Source of the DNA: Luteibacter jiangsuensis
Lineage (GTDB): Bacteria; Pseudomonadota; Gammaproteobacteria; Xanthomonadales; Rhodanobacteraceae
NCBI RefSeq assembly: GCF_030812295.1
Contig: NZ_JAUSSK010000003.1
Coordinates: forward strand, 558,001-622,000
DNA: 64,000 bases
Reading direction: 5' to 3'
Below are positions 17,762-28,274 of this stretch, piece by piece. Both the position numbers and the translations under genes were made by a program. Position 1 is the stretch's first letter. Every line of letters starts with the position of its first letter. Under the pieces are notes generated by a model that searched no databases, was not told the origin of the DNA, and saw only the letters and a list, made by a program, of their open reading frames with translations.

Positions 17762-18400
17762 TCACCACGTCCGATCGGCGATCTTGGAAACGTTGATGAA
17801 GGCGGCAATGGCGTCGCCGACGCTGGCTTCACTGTCGCAGCGTCGCGCAGCCATTCCCACCGCAACCGCGCCGTCGACATTCGCCTGGACGTCGTCGATG
17901 AACAAGGTGTCCTGCGCGCGCCATCCCAGTTTTTCGAGGGCGGCCACATACACGCCGGGATCCGGCTTGGCCACGCCAAACTCGGCTGCCACATGGGCTC
18001 GGCCGCGAAAGAGCGGGAACAGCGCCGGCACGATATGTTCCCAGTGCGCCGCGAGAAGGCGTCCGTTGTTGGTGAGGATGGCGATGCCGACGCCCTGCGA
18101 GGCAAGCGACGAGACTCGCCCCATGAGGCCAGGCCGTATTCGCGTTGCAAGTCGGCGAGCTTCCGTCCATACGTCGATAGGTAAGCGCAGGCCCATGATC
18201 TTGCCCACGGCTTCAAGGTACTCGTCCGGGCCGAGGCGTCCAGCGTCCGCGTCCGCTTCCAAGCCCGAGTCATAGATTGCGGCATGAACGTCAGCCGTGC
18301 TTCGTTGAAGTGCCATGGCGATATGACTGACGCGGATAGCGGGTTGGTAATCCACCAGCACGCCATCCATGTCGAAAAGGATGTTCTTCATCGCCAGCAT
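17762..18400 (-). CDS. HAD superfamily (subfamily IA) hydrolase
   Basis: A 212-residue HAD-IA protein. Motif I is FDMDGVLVDYQP (nucleophile Asp), motif II ILTNNGR, motif III Lys in VAKPDPGVY and motif IV FIDDVQANVDGA. A helical cap lies between motifs I and II. These enzymes are mostly phosphatases of small phosphorylated metabolites; the substrate cannot be read from the sequence. The start is either 18400 (chosen; a weak GAGA lies upstream) or 18391. It stands alone between two tRNA genes. Confidence 0.88.
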   Translation of the reverse strand: MLAMKNILFDMDGVLVDYQPAIRVSHIAMALQRSTADVHAAIYDSGLEADADAGRLGPDEYLEAVGKIMGLRLPIDVWTEARRLATRIRPGLMGRVSSLASQGVGIAILTNNGRLLAAHWEHIVPALFPLFRGRAHVAAEFGVAKPDPGVYVAALEKLGWRAQDTLFIDDVQANVDGAVAVGMAARRCDSEASVGDAIAAFINVSKIADRTW

Positions 18401-18596
18401 GGTATCTCAGGCAAGAGCAAGTGCCGTGCATCGTTGCCACGATAGCCCGGTCCCCGCGTATGGCGCCCCAGGTTCAAAGCGCGAGCCTCGGCGCTGGTTC
18501 GAGGTGTGCGGGACCGTCCAAATATCGTCCAGATACGTAGACATGCCGCAGATATGGCCGAGATATTCCCCCGCTATTTTCCGGCCATATGGAACG

Positions 18597-18627
18597 AAAA
18601 AAAGGTCCGCTTTGAGGGCGGACCTTT
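18597..18627 (-). terminator. Intrinsic terminator after tRNA-Pro
   Basis: On the minus strand, stem AAAGGTCCGC / GCGGACCTTT with a seven-base loop is followed by a run of T residues (seven in total). It is 31 bp downstream of the tRNA-Pro 3' end and upstream of the HAD gene on the same strand. Confidence 0.88.
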
Positions 18628-18657
18628 CATCGTCTAGCGACGTAACTACTTGAATAT

Positions 18658-18734
<77 letters not shown>

Positions 18735-18888
18735 ACGGGAGCCGCGTATATTAGCCACGGGGCGTTCCCTTGGCAACAGGTCGTCGCATCTTTTTTACAT
18801 TTCACCGCCGGGGGTATCGGTAGCCATCTGCTAATCTATGCGGCTGCCGCATGGCGGCGCCCGTACAGCTTGTCCGAAGAGGAATTGC

Positions 18889-20274
18889 ATGGCACTCACC
18901 CCGGCCCGCACCATGCCCGGTGTCCTCGAGCTCCTGCCGCTCGACCAGATCGCCTTCCAGCGCATGCTGGATACGATCCGCCGCAACTACGAGCGATTCG
19001 GCTTCCTGCCGATCGAGACGCCGGTGATCGAGCATAGCGATGTGCTGTTGACCAAGACGGGTGGCGAAACCGAGCGCCAGGTGTACTTCGTCCAGTCGAC
19101 CGGCGCCCTGGGTGCGGCGGCGGAAAAGGGTGGAGTGCCCGAATTGGCCCTGCGATTCGACCTCACCGTGCCGTTGGCGCGCTACGTGGCCGAGCACGAG
19201 CACGACCTGAGCTTCCCATTCCGGCGGTACCAGATGCAGCGCGTCTACCGTGGCGAACGTGCACAGCGCGGCCGGTTCCGTGAGTTCTACCAGTGCGACA
19301 TCGACGTGATCGGCAAGGATTCGCTGTCCGTCCGCTACGACGCCGAGATTCCCGCGGTGATCTACAGCGTATTCCGTGAACTCGACATCGGCGCGTTCAC
19401 CATCCAGCTCAACAATCGCAAGTTGATGCGCGGTTATTTCGAGAACCTCGGCATCGCCGACGCCGAGCAGCAGATGCTCGTGCTGCGCGAGGTCGACAAG
19501 CTCGACAAACGCGGCGCCGATTACGTGCGCGATACGCTCACGGGGGACGCATTCGGCCTTTCCGCCGAGGTGGCGGCGAAGATCCTCGCCTTCGTGCAGG
19601 TGCGCTCCACCTCGGTGGACGACGCGTTCGCGAAGCTCGATGCGCTCGGCGGCGGTTCGGAAACCTTCGAACAGGGCAGGGCCGAGCTGAAGGAAGTGCT
19701 CTCCCTGATTCGCGATTTTGGCGTGCCGGAAACGCATTTCGCGTTGAACCTGTCGATTGCCCGCGGTCTCGACTACTACACGGGCACCGTGTACGAGACC
19801 ACCCTGGACGATCACCCGGGCATCGGCTCGATCTGCTCGGGCGGCCGCTATGAAAATCTCGCGGGCCAGTACACCAAGTCGCACCTGCCGGGCGTGGGCA
19901 TTTCCATCGGCCTTACCCGCCTTTACTGGCAGCTTCGCGATGCCGGCCTGATCTCGACGGCGCGGAGCACGGTCGATGTGCTCGTCACGCAAATGGACCC
20001 GGCCCAGTTGCCCACGTATCTGGCCGTGGCCAATGAACTGCGCACCGCCGGCATCGCCACCGAGGTGGTGCTCGAGGGCGGCAAGCTGGGCAAGCAGTTC
20101 AAGTATGCCGACCGTGCGGGCATCCGCTTCGTGGTGGTGCTTGGCGAAGACGAGATCGCCAAGGGCGTCGTCACCGTGAAGGACCTTCGCCGCGAAGACC
20201 AGTTCGAGGTGCCGCGGGCGGACCTGGTGAAGACCCTGCGCGTCGAACTGGCCCAGGCCGAAATCGGCGTCTGA
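18889..20274 (+). CDS. hisS: Histidyl-tRNA synthetase
   Basis: A 461-residue class II synthetase. Motif 1 lies near [16 protein letters not shown], motif 2 is [27 protein letters not shown], and the histidine-specific [12 protein letters not shown] plus motif 3 region [14 protein letters not shown] follow. A C-terminal anticodon-binding domain (about 360-461) has the usual alpha/beta pattern. The ATG at 18889 is preceded by GAAGAGGA. It charges tRNA-His; its nearness to the his operon (3 kb) is probably incidental. Confidence 0.96.
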   Translation: MALTPARTMPGVLELLPLDQIAFQRMLDTIRRNYERFGFLPIETPVIEHSDVLLTKTGGETERQVYFVQSTGALGAAAEKGGVPELALRFDLTVPLARYVAEHEHDLSFPFRRYQMQRVYRGERAQRGRFREFYQCDIDVIGKDSLSVRYDAEIPAVIYSVFRELDIGAFTIQLNNRKLMRGYFENLGIADAEQQMLVLREVDKLDKRGADYVRDTLTGDAFGLSAEVAAKILAFVQVRSTSVDDAFAKLDALGGGSETFEQGRAELKEVLSLIRDFGVPETHFALNLSIARGLDYYTGTVYETTLDDHPGIGSICSGGRYENLAGQYTKSHLPGVGISIGLTRLYWQLRDAGLISTARSTVDVLVTQMDPAQLPTYLAVANELRTAGIATEVVLEGGKLGKQFKYADRAGIRFVVVLGEDEIAKGVVTVKDLRREDQFEVPRADLVKTLRVELAQAEIGV

Positions 20275-20309
20275 TCCTTCTCCCTCCCCGACATATCACG
20301 GCCTTTACC

Positions 20310-22205
20310 ATGACCAGCAGTATCCTTCTCGACGGGCGTAGCCTCACGCGTGCCCAGGTCGCCGACATCGCTCGCCGCGGCGCCACGATCCGTCTGGACG
20401 AGGCGCAACTGGTCAAGGTGAAGCGTGCCGCCGATTTCCTGGCCGAGAAGGTGGGCGGGGGCGAGCCGATCTACGGCGTCACCACGGGCTTCGGCAGCAA
20501 TGCGGACAAACTGCTCGGCGCGCATCGCGTGCGCGACGAGCTGCCGGGTGGCAACCCGGAGCCGCGCGAAGGCAGCTTGCTGGAAGAACTGCAGCACAAC
20601 CTCATCATCACCCACGCGGTGTGCGTCGGTAAGCCGTTCTCCACGGACGTCGTCCGCGCGATGCTGGCGATCCGCGTGAACACCTTGATGCGAGGCCATT
20701 CCGGCATCCGCGTGGAAACCCTGCGCGCGCTGGCCGAGTTGCTCAATCGCGATGTCATCCCGGTCATTCCGGAAAAGGGTTCGGTGGGCGCCAGTGGCGA
20801 TCTCGCACCGCTCTCTCATCTTGCGATCGTGCTGCTCGGTGGCGGTGAAGCCTTCTACAAGGGCGAGCGCATGCCCGGCGCCCAAGCCCTCGCCGCGGCG
20901 GGGTTGGAGCCGGTACGCCTGTCCTTCAAGGAAGGCCTGGCCCTGAACAACGGTACGACGCAGATGCTCGCCACGGGCGTGCTCGCGCTCGACACGATGG
21001 ACATGCTGATTCGTACCGCGGATCTCGCCGCCGCGATGACGCTGGACGCCTTTGCCGGCCGCACCGGCGCCTATGCCGAGCAGGTGCACGCACTGCGCCC
21101 GCATCCTGGCCAGGTCGAGGCCGCCCGTAATATCCGCGGTCTGCTGGAAGGCTCCACGCTCGCTGACATTGCTTACCACCTTGTGCCGCGTTTCCGTCCA
21201 TGGCTGTCCGATGCATGGTCCGATCCCGCGGACCAGGGCCATCGTTTCGATATCGGCTGGGATTGGGTGCCGGCCACGCAGCGTCACGGCAAGGAAGCCT
21301 TCTATGCGCGATTCCTCCCCTTCAAGGGCGGGAAGAAGCACCAGCCGCAGGACGCCTATTGCCTGCGCTGCGCACCGCAGGTGCACGGCGCGGTGCGTGA
21401 CGCATGGGAACAGGCTTGCCGGGTCTTCGACGTCGAGCTCAATGCCGTCACCGACAATCCGTTGGTGTTCCCGGATGCCGAGAACGCCGAGGTCATCGAA
21501 GACCAGGTGATCTCCGCCGGCCATTTCCACGGCATGCCGCTGGCGCTGGCGATGAGCTACGTGAAAGCATCCATTCCGGTGCTGGCGTCGATTTCCGAGC
21601 GGCGCACGGCAAAGCTTGTCGATCCGGCCAATAACGATGGCCTTCCGGCTTTCCTTATCGGTAACGAGGACGCGACCGATTCGGGTTTCATGATCGTCCA
21701 GTACACGGCCGCCGCCCTGGTCAACGACCTGGCCACGCGCGCGCATCCGGCATCGGTGTATTCCGTGCCGACGAGCGCAAACGCCGAGGACCACGTGTCG
21801 ATGGGTGCCAACGAGGCACGCCATGTGCTGGAAATGACCGAGGACCTTGGCCATGTGCTGGCGATGGAGCTCTATACGGCGGCGCAGGCCCTCGAATATC
21901 GCCAGGACATGCTCAATGCCGCGCGCTCCCTGGCGCACCGTGGCGACTGGCAGGCGCTGGCGACGAAGGTCTCCGGCGCACCGCGTCCGGATTCGCCGCA
22001 TTACGCAGGTTTCGAACGCGAAGTACGCGCATTGATGGACGCACTCGCCGCCGCGGATGACTTCCATGGTGGGGTGGCGGTGCGCGCCGCGTTGGCCACG
22101 CTGCGAGAGCACATCGCCTTCATGCAGCGTGATCGCGCGATGGATGGCGACGTACGCGCGGTGTGCGAGCTGGTGGCTTCTGGCCGCCTTGTCGACGGCG
22201 ACTGA
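20310..22205 (+). CDS. hutH: Histidine/aromatic amino acid ammonia-lyase (oversized HAL-type)
   Basis: A 631-residue lyase of the HAL/PAL/TAL family. The MIO cofactor forms from Ala161-Ser162-Gly163 in GSVGASGDLAPLSHLA. Other conserved segments are YGVTTGFGSNAD, the substrate-selectivity stretch LIITHAVCVG (a His where HAL has one), NNGTTQML, QDAYCLRCAPQVHG, and the VTDNP and HGMPLA segments. Ordinary HutH is about 510 residues; here about 45 extra residues sit between NIRGLLEGS and QDAY, with others near the end. No hutU, hutI or hutG lies nearby. HAL activity is most likely, but another aromatic substrate is possible. Confidence 0.82.
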   Translation: MTSSILLDGRSLTRAQVADIARRGATIRLDEAQLVKVKRAADFLAEKVGGGEPIYGVTTGFGSNADKLLGAHRVRDELPGGNPEPREGSLLEELQHNLIITHAVCVGKPFSTDVVRAMLAIRVNTLMRGHSGIRVETLRALAELLNRDVIPVIPEKGSVGASGDLAPLSHLAIVLLGGGEAFYKGERMPGAQALAAAGLEPVRLSFKEGLALNNGTTQMLATGVLALDTMDMLIRTADLAAAMTLDAFAGRTGAYAEQVHALRPHPGQVEAARNIRGLLEGSTLADIAYHLVPRFRPWLSDAWSDPADQGHRFDIGWDWVPATQRHGKEAFYARFLPFKGGKKHQPQDAYCLRCAPQVHGAVRDAWEQACRVFDVELNAVTDNPLVFPDAENAEVIEDQVISAGHFHGMPLALAMSYVKASIPVLASISERRTAKLVDPANNDGLPAFLIGNEDATDSGFMIVQYTAAALVNDLATRAHPASVYSVPTSANAEDHVSMGANEARHVLEMTEDLGHVLAMELYTAAQALEYRQDMLNAARSLAHRGDWQALATKVSGAPRPDSPHYAGFEREVRALMDALAAADDFHGGVAVRAALATLREHIAFMQRDRAMDGDVRAVCELVASGRLVDGD

Positions 22206-22208
22206 CCC

Positions 22209-22904
22209 TTACGGGCCGAAGAAGCGGAGGGTGGCCGCGGCCTCCACGGCGGGGGACCAGTCGTCCAGCATACCGGCGCGCACACCCGCCAGGTACTGGT
22301 AGAGCTGGGCATCGTTGGCGAGGCCCAACTTGTTCATGGCCGAGCGCTTCTGCCGGCTGATGGTCTTGAAACTGCGGCCCATCAGGATCGCGATGTCACC
22401 CAGGCCGTGACCTTGCGCGAAGGCGCGCAGCACTTCGACCTCGCGTGGCGAAAGCCGGGTGGCGTCGTCGTGGCCGTTCGCGCAATCCGCTTCATGGAAC
22501 AGCCGGCGTATGGCGGGACTGAGGTAGGAGCGGCCTACGTCGGCGGCGTGCACCGCCACGGGGATGTCGCGCAGGTTCGTGCGCTTGTCGAAAATGGCCG
22601 CGACGCCCATGTCGAGCAGGCTGCGCAGGATGGCCGGGTTGGACATCATCGTGAGCACCACGATGCCCGTATCCGGGCGGGCGGCGCGAATGCGCCGGAT
22701 CATGGGCATGCCGTCGGGCTGGCTGCCCTCGGGCATGGAATAGTCGGTGACGACGACGTCGCAAGGGTGCTCGGCGAGGGCGTCGAACAGCGTGTCCGTA
22801 TCGTGGGCGCGTGCGACGACTTCGTAGCGGTGCGCCTTGAGAATCGTCTCGACCCCCGCCACGACCACCGGATGGTCGTCGGCGATGATCACGGTACTCG
22901 TCAT
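22209..22904 (-). CDS. NarL/FixJ-type response regulator
   Basis: A 231-residue regulator. The receiver domain (1-125) has the acidic pair at residues 9-10 (IIADDHP) and the phospho-acceptor Asp54 (VVVTDYSMPEG); the usual Thr and Lys positions follow (VVLTMM, IFDKRT). The LuxR-type HTH (about 150-215) has LSPREVEVLRAFAQG and the GRSFKTISRQKRSAMNKLG helix, similar to RcsB-like regulators. The ATG at 22904 is preferred over 22916 because GAGG lies just upstream. No histidine kinase is adjacent. It ends 3 bp from the convergent lyase gene. Confidence 0.88.
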   Translation of the reverse strand: MTSTVIIADDHPVVVAGVETILKAHRYEVVARAHDTDTLFDALAEHPCDVVVTDYSMPEGSQPDGMPMIRRIRAARPDTGIVVLTMMSNPAILRSLLDMGVAAIFDKRTNLRDIPVAVHAADVGRSYLSPAIRRLFHEADCANGHDDATRLSPREVEVLRAFAQGHGLGDIAILMGRSFKTISRQKRSAMNKLGLANDAQLYQYLAGVRAGMLDDWSPAVEAAATLRFFGP

Positions 22905-23014
22905 GTCAGGCCTCATGGCGATGGAATCTCGTCATGTTGGCGGGCCGAAGCCGCGAAATATATGGAAGAAAAGCGCAATCACGTGTCGGCGCTTGCCACG
23001 CTCAGGTTGCAGAG

Positions 23015-23047
23015 GTACGATGCGTTATCGTATTAACGCGTTAGTAC
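23015..23047 (+). promoter_or_regulatory. Candidate his-operon promoter/operator
   Basis: Just before the first gene is a dyad-rich segment bounded by GTAC at each end. It contains GCGTTA-6 bp-TAACGC and the perfect 10-mer TAACGCGTTA (23034-23043). A possible promoter overlaps it: TTGCAG (23007-23012), an 18-bp spacer and TATTAA (23031-23036). Transcription would start within about 10 nt of the ATG at 23051, and no Shine-Dalgarno is visible. The TrpR-like product of the first gene is the obvious candidate ligand. Seen: repeats. Inferred: function. Confidence 0.5.
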
Positions 23048-23050
23048 ACT

Positions 23051-23368
23051 ATGAAGCGTCGCTCGCTCGATCCCGAAACCCCGGCCGATTCGGCTGAAAC
23101 CAGCCTGTGCGAGGCCCTGCTGGGCCTGTCCACCGTCGACGAGATGCGGGCATTTCTGCATGACCTGTGCACCCCGGCGGAAATCGAGGTGATGGTCGAC
23201 CGTTGGCGGGTGGTTCCGCACCTGCTTGAGGGGCGTTCCTACCGGGAGATCCACGAGCGGACGGCGGTGAGCATCACCACGATCGGCCGCGTGGCCCGCT
23301 ACCTCAATCAGGGCAGCGGGGGCTACATGGCCGCGGCGGCGCGGCGGAACGCGGGAGGTGCCGCATGA
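23051..23368 (+). CDS. TrpR-like (YerC/YecD family) regulator of the his operon
   Basis: A 105-residue all-helical protein of the TrpR/YerC family: LLGLSTVDEMRAFLHDLCTPAEIEVMVDRW (dimer helices) and then the HTH EGRSYREIHERTAVSITTIGRVARYLNQG. It is predicted to bind DNA as a dimer, repressing or sensing an amino-acid ligand. Its stop overlaps the hisG ATG (ATGA). The position at the head of a complete his operon implies control of histidine synthesis, as suggested for related Xanthomonadales operons. The ligand is not known from sequence. The first ATG follows a dyad after only 3 bp. Confidence 0.88.
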   Translation: MKRRSLDPETPADSAETSLCEALLGLSTVDEMRAFLHDLCTPAEIEVMVDRWRVVPHLLEGRSYREIHERTAVSITTIGRVARYLNQGSGGYMAAAARRNAGGAA

Positions 23369-24258
23369 AGCCGCGCGACCGCCTGCGGATCGCCATGCAG
23401 AAGTCCGGGCGGCTCACGGAGCCGGCCCAGGAGCTTCTGGCGCGTTGCGGCCTCAAGTTCCGTCAGAGCCGCGACAAGCTGTTCTGCTTCGGCGAGGGCG
23501 AACCCGTCGACCTCCTGCTGGTCCGTGACGACGACATCCCCGGCCTGATCGCCGAAGGCGTGTGCGACCTCGGCATCGTCGGCCGCAACGTCCTGCGGGA
23601 GTTCCAACTGTCCAACAGGGAGGCCGGTGCGGGTCTCGACGAGCTGCGGTCGCTGGGCTTCGGCCACTGCCGCCTGTCCATCGCCGTGCCCCAGGAAGAC
23701 GCCTACGACGGCCCCGCGCAACTCGACGGCCAGCGCATCGCCACCTCGTATCCGGGGCTGCTGGGCGAATGGCTGCGGACCAACGCCGTGGACGCGAAGG
23801 TCGTGATGCTCGCTGGCTCCGTGGAGATCGCCCCGCGCCTGGGCACCGCCGATGCGATCTGCGATCTCGTCTCCAGCGGCGCCACGTTGGTCGCCAATCA
23901 GTTGAGGGAAGCGGTGGTCGTGGTGGAGAGCGAGGCGGTACTGGCCGGGCACCGCGAGCTTCCGCCGGATGAGCGTGGCGAGATCGCCGAGTTGCTCCTG
24001 CGCCGGCTCGACGGTGTGATCCAGGTGCGCGACTCGCGCCTGATCCTGATGCAGGCACCGCGCGACGCGCTGGCCGCGATCACGCGGTTGTTGCCTGGCA
24101 GCCCGGTGCCGACGCTCACGCCGGTGGACGGTGCGCCTGATCAGGTCGTCCTGCAGGCTCTGTGCGCCGGCTCGGTGAGCTGGCGCCAACTCGAAGACAT
24201 GAAACGCGCCGGTGCCCGCGACATGCTGGTGCTGCCGGTGGAGAAGATGCTGGCATGA
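23365..24258 (+). CDS. hisG: ATP phosphoribosyltransferase (long form)
   Basis: A 297-residue HisG, first enzyme of histidine synthesis (PRPP + ATP to phosphoribosyl-ATP). Recognisable are the start [22 protein letters not shown], and the PRPP-binding region near [18 protein letters not shown]. The C-terminal 80 residues are the ACT-like regulatory domain of the long, HisZ-independent form, which is feedback-inhibited by histidine. It overlaps the regulator upstream and hisD downstream by 4 nt each. Confidence 0.96.
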   Translation: MKPRDRLRIAMQKSGRLTEPAQELLARCGLKFRQSRDKLFCFGEGEPVDLLLVRDDDIPGLIAEGVCDLGIVGRNVLREFQLSNREAGAGLDELRSLGFGHCRLSIAVPQEDAYDGPAQLDGQRIATSYPGLLGEWLRTNAVDAKVVMLAGSVEIAPRLGTADAICDLVSSGATLVANQLREAVVVVESEAVLAGHRELPPDERGEIAELLLRRLDGVIQVRDSRLILMQAPRDALAAITRLLPGSPVPTLTPVDGAPDQVVLQALCAGSVSWRQLEDMKRAGARDMLVLPVEKMLA

Positions 24259-25562
24259 AACGAATCGACTGGACGACCCTGGACGAAAGCGGCCGCGAGG
24301 CGGCGTTGGCGCGGCCCGCGCAATCGCGCTCGGTCGCACTGCGCGAAGGCGTGGAGACCATCGTGGCGAAGGTGCGCGGGCATGGCGACGAGGCCTTGTT
24401 CGAACTCACGGCTCGCTACGATGGCACCCGCCTGGAAGGGCTGGAGGTCAGCGACGAGGAATTCATCGCGGCGGAAGCGCGTCTCGCGCCCGAACTGAAA
24501 GCCGCGGTGATCGAAGCCGCTGGCCGTATCGAGGCCTTCCATCGTGCGGCGGCGCCGACGCCCATCGCGGTCGACACCGCTCCGGGCGTGCGGGTGGAAC
24601 GGGTATTGCGGCCCATCGGCCGGGTAGGCCTGTACGTGCCGGCCGGTGGCGCACCCCTGCCGTCCACCGCGATCATGCTCGGCGTGCCGGCGGCTATCGC
24701 GGGATGCCGCGAGGTGGTGCTCTGCACGCCGGTGCAGGCCGATGGCCGCTGCGACGATGCCGTGTTGTTCGCGGCGAAAGCCTCCGGCGTGCATCGCGTA
24801 TTCAAGCTTGGCGGCGCGCAGGCGATCGCCGCGATGGCTTACGGCACGGAAACCGTTCCACGCTGTGACAAGATTTTCGGACCCGGTAACGCATGGGTCA
24901 CCGAGGCGAAGTTGCAGGTGGCGGGCGATCCCGCCGGCGCGGCCATCGACATGCCGGCCGGCCCGTCCGAGGTGCTGGTGATCGCCGACGCCGACGCCGA
25001 CCCGAGCTTCGTCGCCGCCGATCTGCTCTCGCAAGCCGAGCACGGCCCGGATTCACAGGTATTGTTGGTCAGCCCGTCGGCGGGCCTGCTCGATCGCGTG
25101 GCGATCGAGGTGGAGCGACAGCGCGCCGTCTTGCCACGGGCGGATATCGCCGCCAGGGCGTTGGCGGAAAGCCGCCTCGTGCAGGTTGCTGACCTCGACG
25201 AGGCGATCGCGGTCAGCAACCGCTACGCGCCCGAGCACCTCATCATCCAGACCGCCGAACCGCGGGCGTTGCTCGACGCCGTCGAATCGGCCGGTTCCGT
25301 CTTCCTCGGCGAATGGACGCCTGAATCCGTGGGCGACTACTGCAGTGGCAGCAACCACGTACTGCCGACCTACGGGTACGCGCGCAGCTACAGCGGCGTC
25401 TCGGTCGCCAGCTTCCAGAAGCAGGTCACCGTGCAGGAGGTGACCGCCGCCGGCCTGCGTGTCATCGGGCCTTGCGCGGCCACGCTGGCCGCCGCGGAAC
25501 AACTGGAGGCGCACCGCCGAGCGGTCACCTTGCGCCTCGCCGCGATGGATGCCACCGCATGA
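24255..25562 (+). CDS. hisD: Histidinol dehydrogenase
   Basis: A 435-residue HisD catalysing the last two oxidations, L-histidinol to L-histidine, with NAD+. Conserved segments include [48 protein letters not shown] (zinc/catalytic His region), NRYAPEHL with the catalytic Glu-His pair, and [14 protein letters not shown]. The start ATG at 24255 overlaps the hisG stop (ATGA). Full length. Confidence 0.97.
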   Translation: MKRIDWTTLDESGREAALARPAQSRSVALREGVETIVAKVRGHGDEALFELTARYDGTRLEGLEVSDEEFIAAEARLAPELKAAVIEAAGRIEAFHRAAAPTPIAVDTAPGVRVERVLRPIGRVGLYVPAGGAPLPSTAIMLGVPAAIAGCREVVLCTPVQADGRCDDAVLFAAKASGVHRVFKLGGAQAIAAMAYGTETVPRCDKIFGPGNAWVTEAKLQVAGDPAGAAIDMPAGPSEVLVIADADADPSFVAADLLSQAEHGPDSQVLLVSPSAGLLDRVAIEVERQRAVLPRADIAARALAESRLVQVADLDEAIAVSNRYAPEHLIIQTAEPRALLDAVESAGSVFLGEWTPESVGDYCSGSNHVLPTYGYARSYSGVSVASFQKQVTVQEVTAAGLRVIGPCAATLAAAEQLEAHRRAVTLRLAAMDATA

Positions 25563-26623
25563 GCGTCCTCGACCTGGCCCGTCCCGACATCCGCGCGCTG
25601 TCGCCCTATTCGAGCGCGCGCATGGAAGCGCAGGGCGGCACCGTCCTGCTCAACGCGAACGAGTCCTCGCGCCCTCCGAACATCCCCGGCGGCGATGGAC
25701 TGAACCGCTATCCAGACCCGCAGCCGCGGGCGCTGGTGGACGCACTTGCCGACCTCTATGGCAGCCAGCCGGACCGCCTGCTCGTGACGCGCGGCAGCGA
25801 CGAGGCGATCGACCTGCTCGTGCGTGCCTTCTGTCGCGCGCGAGAGGATGCCGTCGTCGTCTCGCCGCCCACCTTCGGCATGTACGCGGTCTGCGCGCGC
25901 ATCCAGGGCGCCGCCGTGATCGAAGCGCCGCTCGGACCTTCGGGTGACCTCGACGCCGATAAGCTGCTTGCCGCCGTCACTCCGGCGACCAAGCTCGTCT
26001 TTGTCTGCACGCCCAACAATCCCACCGGCAATCTCGTGCAGCGCGATGTGCTGGAACGACTGGCCCGCGAACTCGACGGGCGTGCCGTGTTGGTGGTCGA
26101 CGAGGCCTACGCCGAGTTCAGCGGCGTGGCCAGTGCTACGTCGCTGATCGACGATCATGACAACGTGGCCGTGCTGCGCACGTTGTCCAAGGCCTGGTCC
26201 CTGGCTGGGGCGCGCGTCGGAGCGTTGGTGGCGCACGCGGACGTGATCGCCTTGTTGCGCCGGATCATCCCGCCGTATCCGTTGCCGTCGCCCTGCGTGG
26301 ACGCGGCGCTGGGCGCGCTTTCGTACGAAGGCAGGCGTGTGCAGCGCCACCATCTGCAGGAGATCCTCGCCGAGCGCACGCGCATGTTCGCGGCGCTGTC
26401 GGCCATGCCGGGGGTTCGAGAGGTGTTGCCGTCGCATGCGAACTTCCTCGCCGTGCGTTTCGACGATGCCGCCGGTACCTACCGGCGCCTGCTCGCCGCC
26501 GGCATCGTCGTGCGCGACATCACGAGATACCCGGGACTTGGCGACGCACTGCGCATCACCGTGGGCACGGGTAACGAGAACGATCGCGTGCTCGCGATCC
26601 TCCGTGCCGGAGCCGTCGCATGA
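25559..26623 (+). CDS. hisC: Histidinol-phosphate aminotransferase
   Basis: A 354-residue fold-type I PLP enzyme converting imidazole-acetol phosphate and glutamate to histidinol phosphate. Motifs: NANESSRPP near the start, [18 protein letters not shown], the PLP-lysine box [14 protein letters not shown] and the C-terminal [11 protein letters not shown]. The ATG at 25559 overlaps the hisD stop (ATGA). A second HisC-like protein is encoded at 51291-52403; this one is the pathway enzyme by context. Confidence 0.96.
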   Translation: MSVLDLARPDIRALSPYSSARMEAQGGTVLLNANESSRPPNIPGGDGLNRYPDPQPRALVDALADLYGSQPDRLLVTRGSDEAIDLLVRAFCRAREDAVVVSPPTFGMYAVCARIQGAAVIEAPLGPSGDLDADKLLAAVTPATKLVFVCTPNNPTGNLVQRDVLERLARELDGRAVLVVDEAYAEFSGVASATSLIDDHDNVAVLRTLSKAWSLAGARVGALVAHADVIALLRRIIPPYPLPSPCVDAALGALSYEGRRVQRHHLQEILAERTRMFAALSAMPGVREVLPSHANFLAVRFDDAAGTYRRLLAAGIVVRDITRYPGLGDALRITVGTGNENDRVLAILRAGAVA

Positions 26624-27684
26624 GCCGGAAGATCCTTTTCGTCGACCGCGACGGCTGCCTTATCGAGGAGCCGGCGGACGAGCAGATCGACAGCTTCGAA
26701 AAGCTGGCGCTGATGCCGGGCGTCGTCGCCGCGCTGCAACGCATTGTCGGTGCGGGATATGAACTGGTGATGGTGACCAACCAGGATGGCCTGGGCACGC
26801 CGGCCTTCCCGCAGGAAGCCTTCGACGGCCCGCACCAGCTCCTGCTGCGTATCCTCGCCTCGCAAGGCGTCACGTTCCGCGAACAGCTGATCGATCGGAG
26901 CCTTCCCCACGAGAAACGCGACACACGCAAGCCGGCCACTGGCCTCGCCCGGCACTGGCTTGCCGACGACAGCTGGAGTCGCGCGCAATCGGCCATGGTC
27001 GGCGATCGCGACACCGATCTCGTGTTCGCGGCGAACATGGGCGTGCGTGGCTTCCTCGTCGGCGCCCGGGGGGCGAGCTGGGCCGAGGTGGCGCACGCCT
27101 TGCTCGACGCGCCGCGTACCGCCGAAGTGGTGCGTAAGACGAAGGAAACCTCGATCCGGGTCGCTGTCGACCTCGACCGCGTCGCCGACCCTGTCGTCCA
27201 CACCGGGCTGGGGTTTTTCGACCACATGCTCGAGCAGATCGGCAAGCATGGCGGCTTCGCGCTGGACCTGCGGTGCGACGGCGATATCCATATCGACGAA
27301 CACCACACCATCGAGGATTCGGCGCTGGCTCTGGGCCAGGCCCTGCGCCAGGCGCTGGGCGACAAGCGCGGCATCGGCCGCTACGGCTTCGCCTTGCCCA
27401 TGGACGAGAGCGCCGCGCGTGCCGAACTGGATCTCTCCGGCCGCCCGTACTTCGTCTTCGAGGGCGAGTTCCCGCGTGAGCGCGTCGGCGACGTGCCGAC
27501 CGAACTCGTGCCGCATTTCTTCCGCTCGCTGTGCGAGACGCTCGGCGCGAACCTGCACCTCACCGTGCATGGGGAAAACGCGCACCACATGGTCGAAGGC
27601 TGCTTCAAGGTGGTCGCGCGTACCTTGCGCCAGGCGATCCGCCGCGAAGGCGAGGAGTTGCCCAGCACGAAAGGGAGCCTGTGA
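26620..27684 (+). CDS. hisB: Bifunctional histidinol-phosphatase / imidazoleglycerol-phosphate dehydratase
   Basis: A 354-residue fusion. Residues 1-165 are a HAD-type phosphatase with the nucleophile in [13 protein letters not shown] and the MVGDRDTDL motif. Residues about 168-354 are the dehydratase, with [29 protein letters not shown] and [13 protein letters not shown] supplying the metal-binding histidines. This two-domain form is typical of gammaproteobacteria. It provides pathway steps 6 and 8. The start overlaps hisC by 4 nt. Confidence 0.97.
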   Translation: MSRKILFVDRDGCLIEEPADEQIDSFEKLALMPGVVAALQRIVGAGYELVMVTNQDGLGTPAFPQEAFDGPHQLLLRILASQGVTFREQLIDRSLPHEKRDTRKPATGLARHWLADDSWSRAQSAMVGDRDTDLVFAANMGVRGFLVGARGASWAEVAHALLDAPRTAEVVRKTKETSIRVAVDLDRVADPVVHTGLGFFDHMLEQIGKHGGFALDLRCDGDIHIDEHHTIEDSALALGQALRQALGDKRGIGRYGFALPMDESAARAELDLSGRPYFVFEGEFPRERVGDVPTELVPHFFRSLCETLGANLHLTVHGENAHHMVEGCFKVVARTLRQAIRREGEELPSTKGSL

Positions 27685-28274
27685 TGCGGGTCGTCCTCGT
27701 CGACGCCGGTGGCACCAATATCGGTTCGGTGCGCTATGCCTTGCAGCGCCTCGGTACCGATGCCGAACTGACCTCCAGTGCGGCGGCGATTCGTGCCGCC
27801 AGCCATGTGATCCTGCCGGGCGTGGGCGCGGCGGGACCTGGCATGCGCATGCTGCGCGAGGCCGGCCTGGTGGATGTGATACGCGGACTCACTCAGCCGG
27901 TGCTCGGCGTCTGTCTCGGTATGCAACTGCTTTGTGAACGCTCCGAGGAAGCGGATACCGAGTGCCTCGGCGTGGTTCCCGCCACGGTACGGCGTTTCGT
28001 CGATACGCCAGGCTTGCGGGTGCCGCACATGGGCTGGAACAGCCTGCACGTCACCGCCGGTCATCCGCTCGTCGCGGGTTTGCGTGAAGGAGACACCGCC
28101 TACTTCGTGCACAGCTACGCGGTGCCCATCGGCGATTACACCCTCGCGGCGAGCGAGCACGGCATGCCCTTCGCTGCCGTCGTCGCCGCCGGTAACTTCA
28201 TGGGCATGCAGTTCCACCCCGAGCGTTCGGCGGGCGTGGGCGCGCAGCTCCTGCGGAACTTCCTTGCCCTATGA
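27684..28274 (+). CDS. hisH: Imidazole glycerol phosphate synthase, glutaminase subunit
   Basis: A 196-residue class I glutamine amidotransferase. The nucleophile Cys is in GVCLGMQLL, and the His/Glu pair in MGMQFHPERS. The LPGVGAAGPGM segment forms the oxyanion side. It supplies ammonia to HisF. The ATG at 27684 shares one base with the hisB stop (TGATG). Confidence 0.96.
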   Translation: MRVVLVDAGGTNIGSVRYALQRLGTDAELTSSAAAIRAASHVILPGVGAAGPGMRMLREAGLVDVIRGLTQPVLGVCLGMQLLCERSEEADTECLGVVPATVRRFVDTPGLRVPHMGWNSLHVTAGHPLVAGLREGDTAYFVHSYAVPIGDYTLAASEHGMPFAAVVAAGNFMGMQFHPERSAGVGAQLLRNFLAL

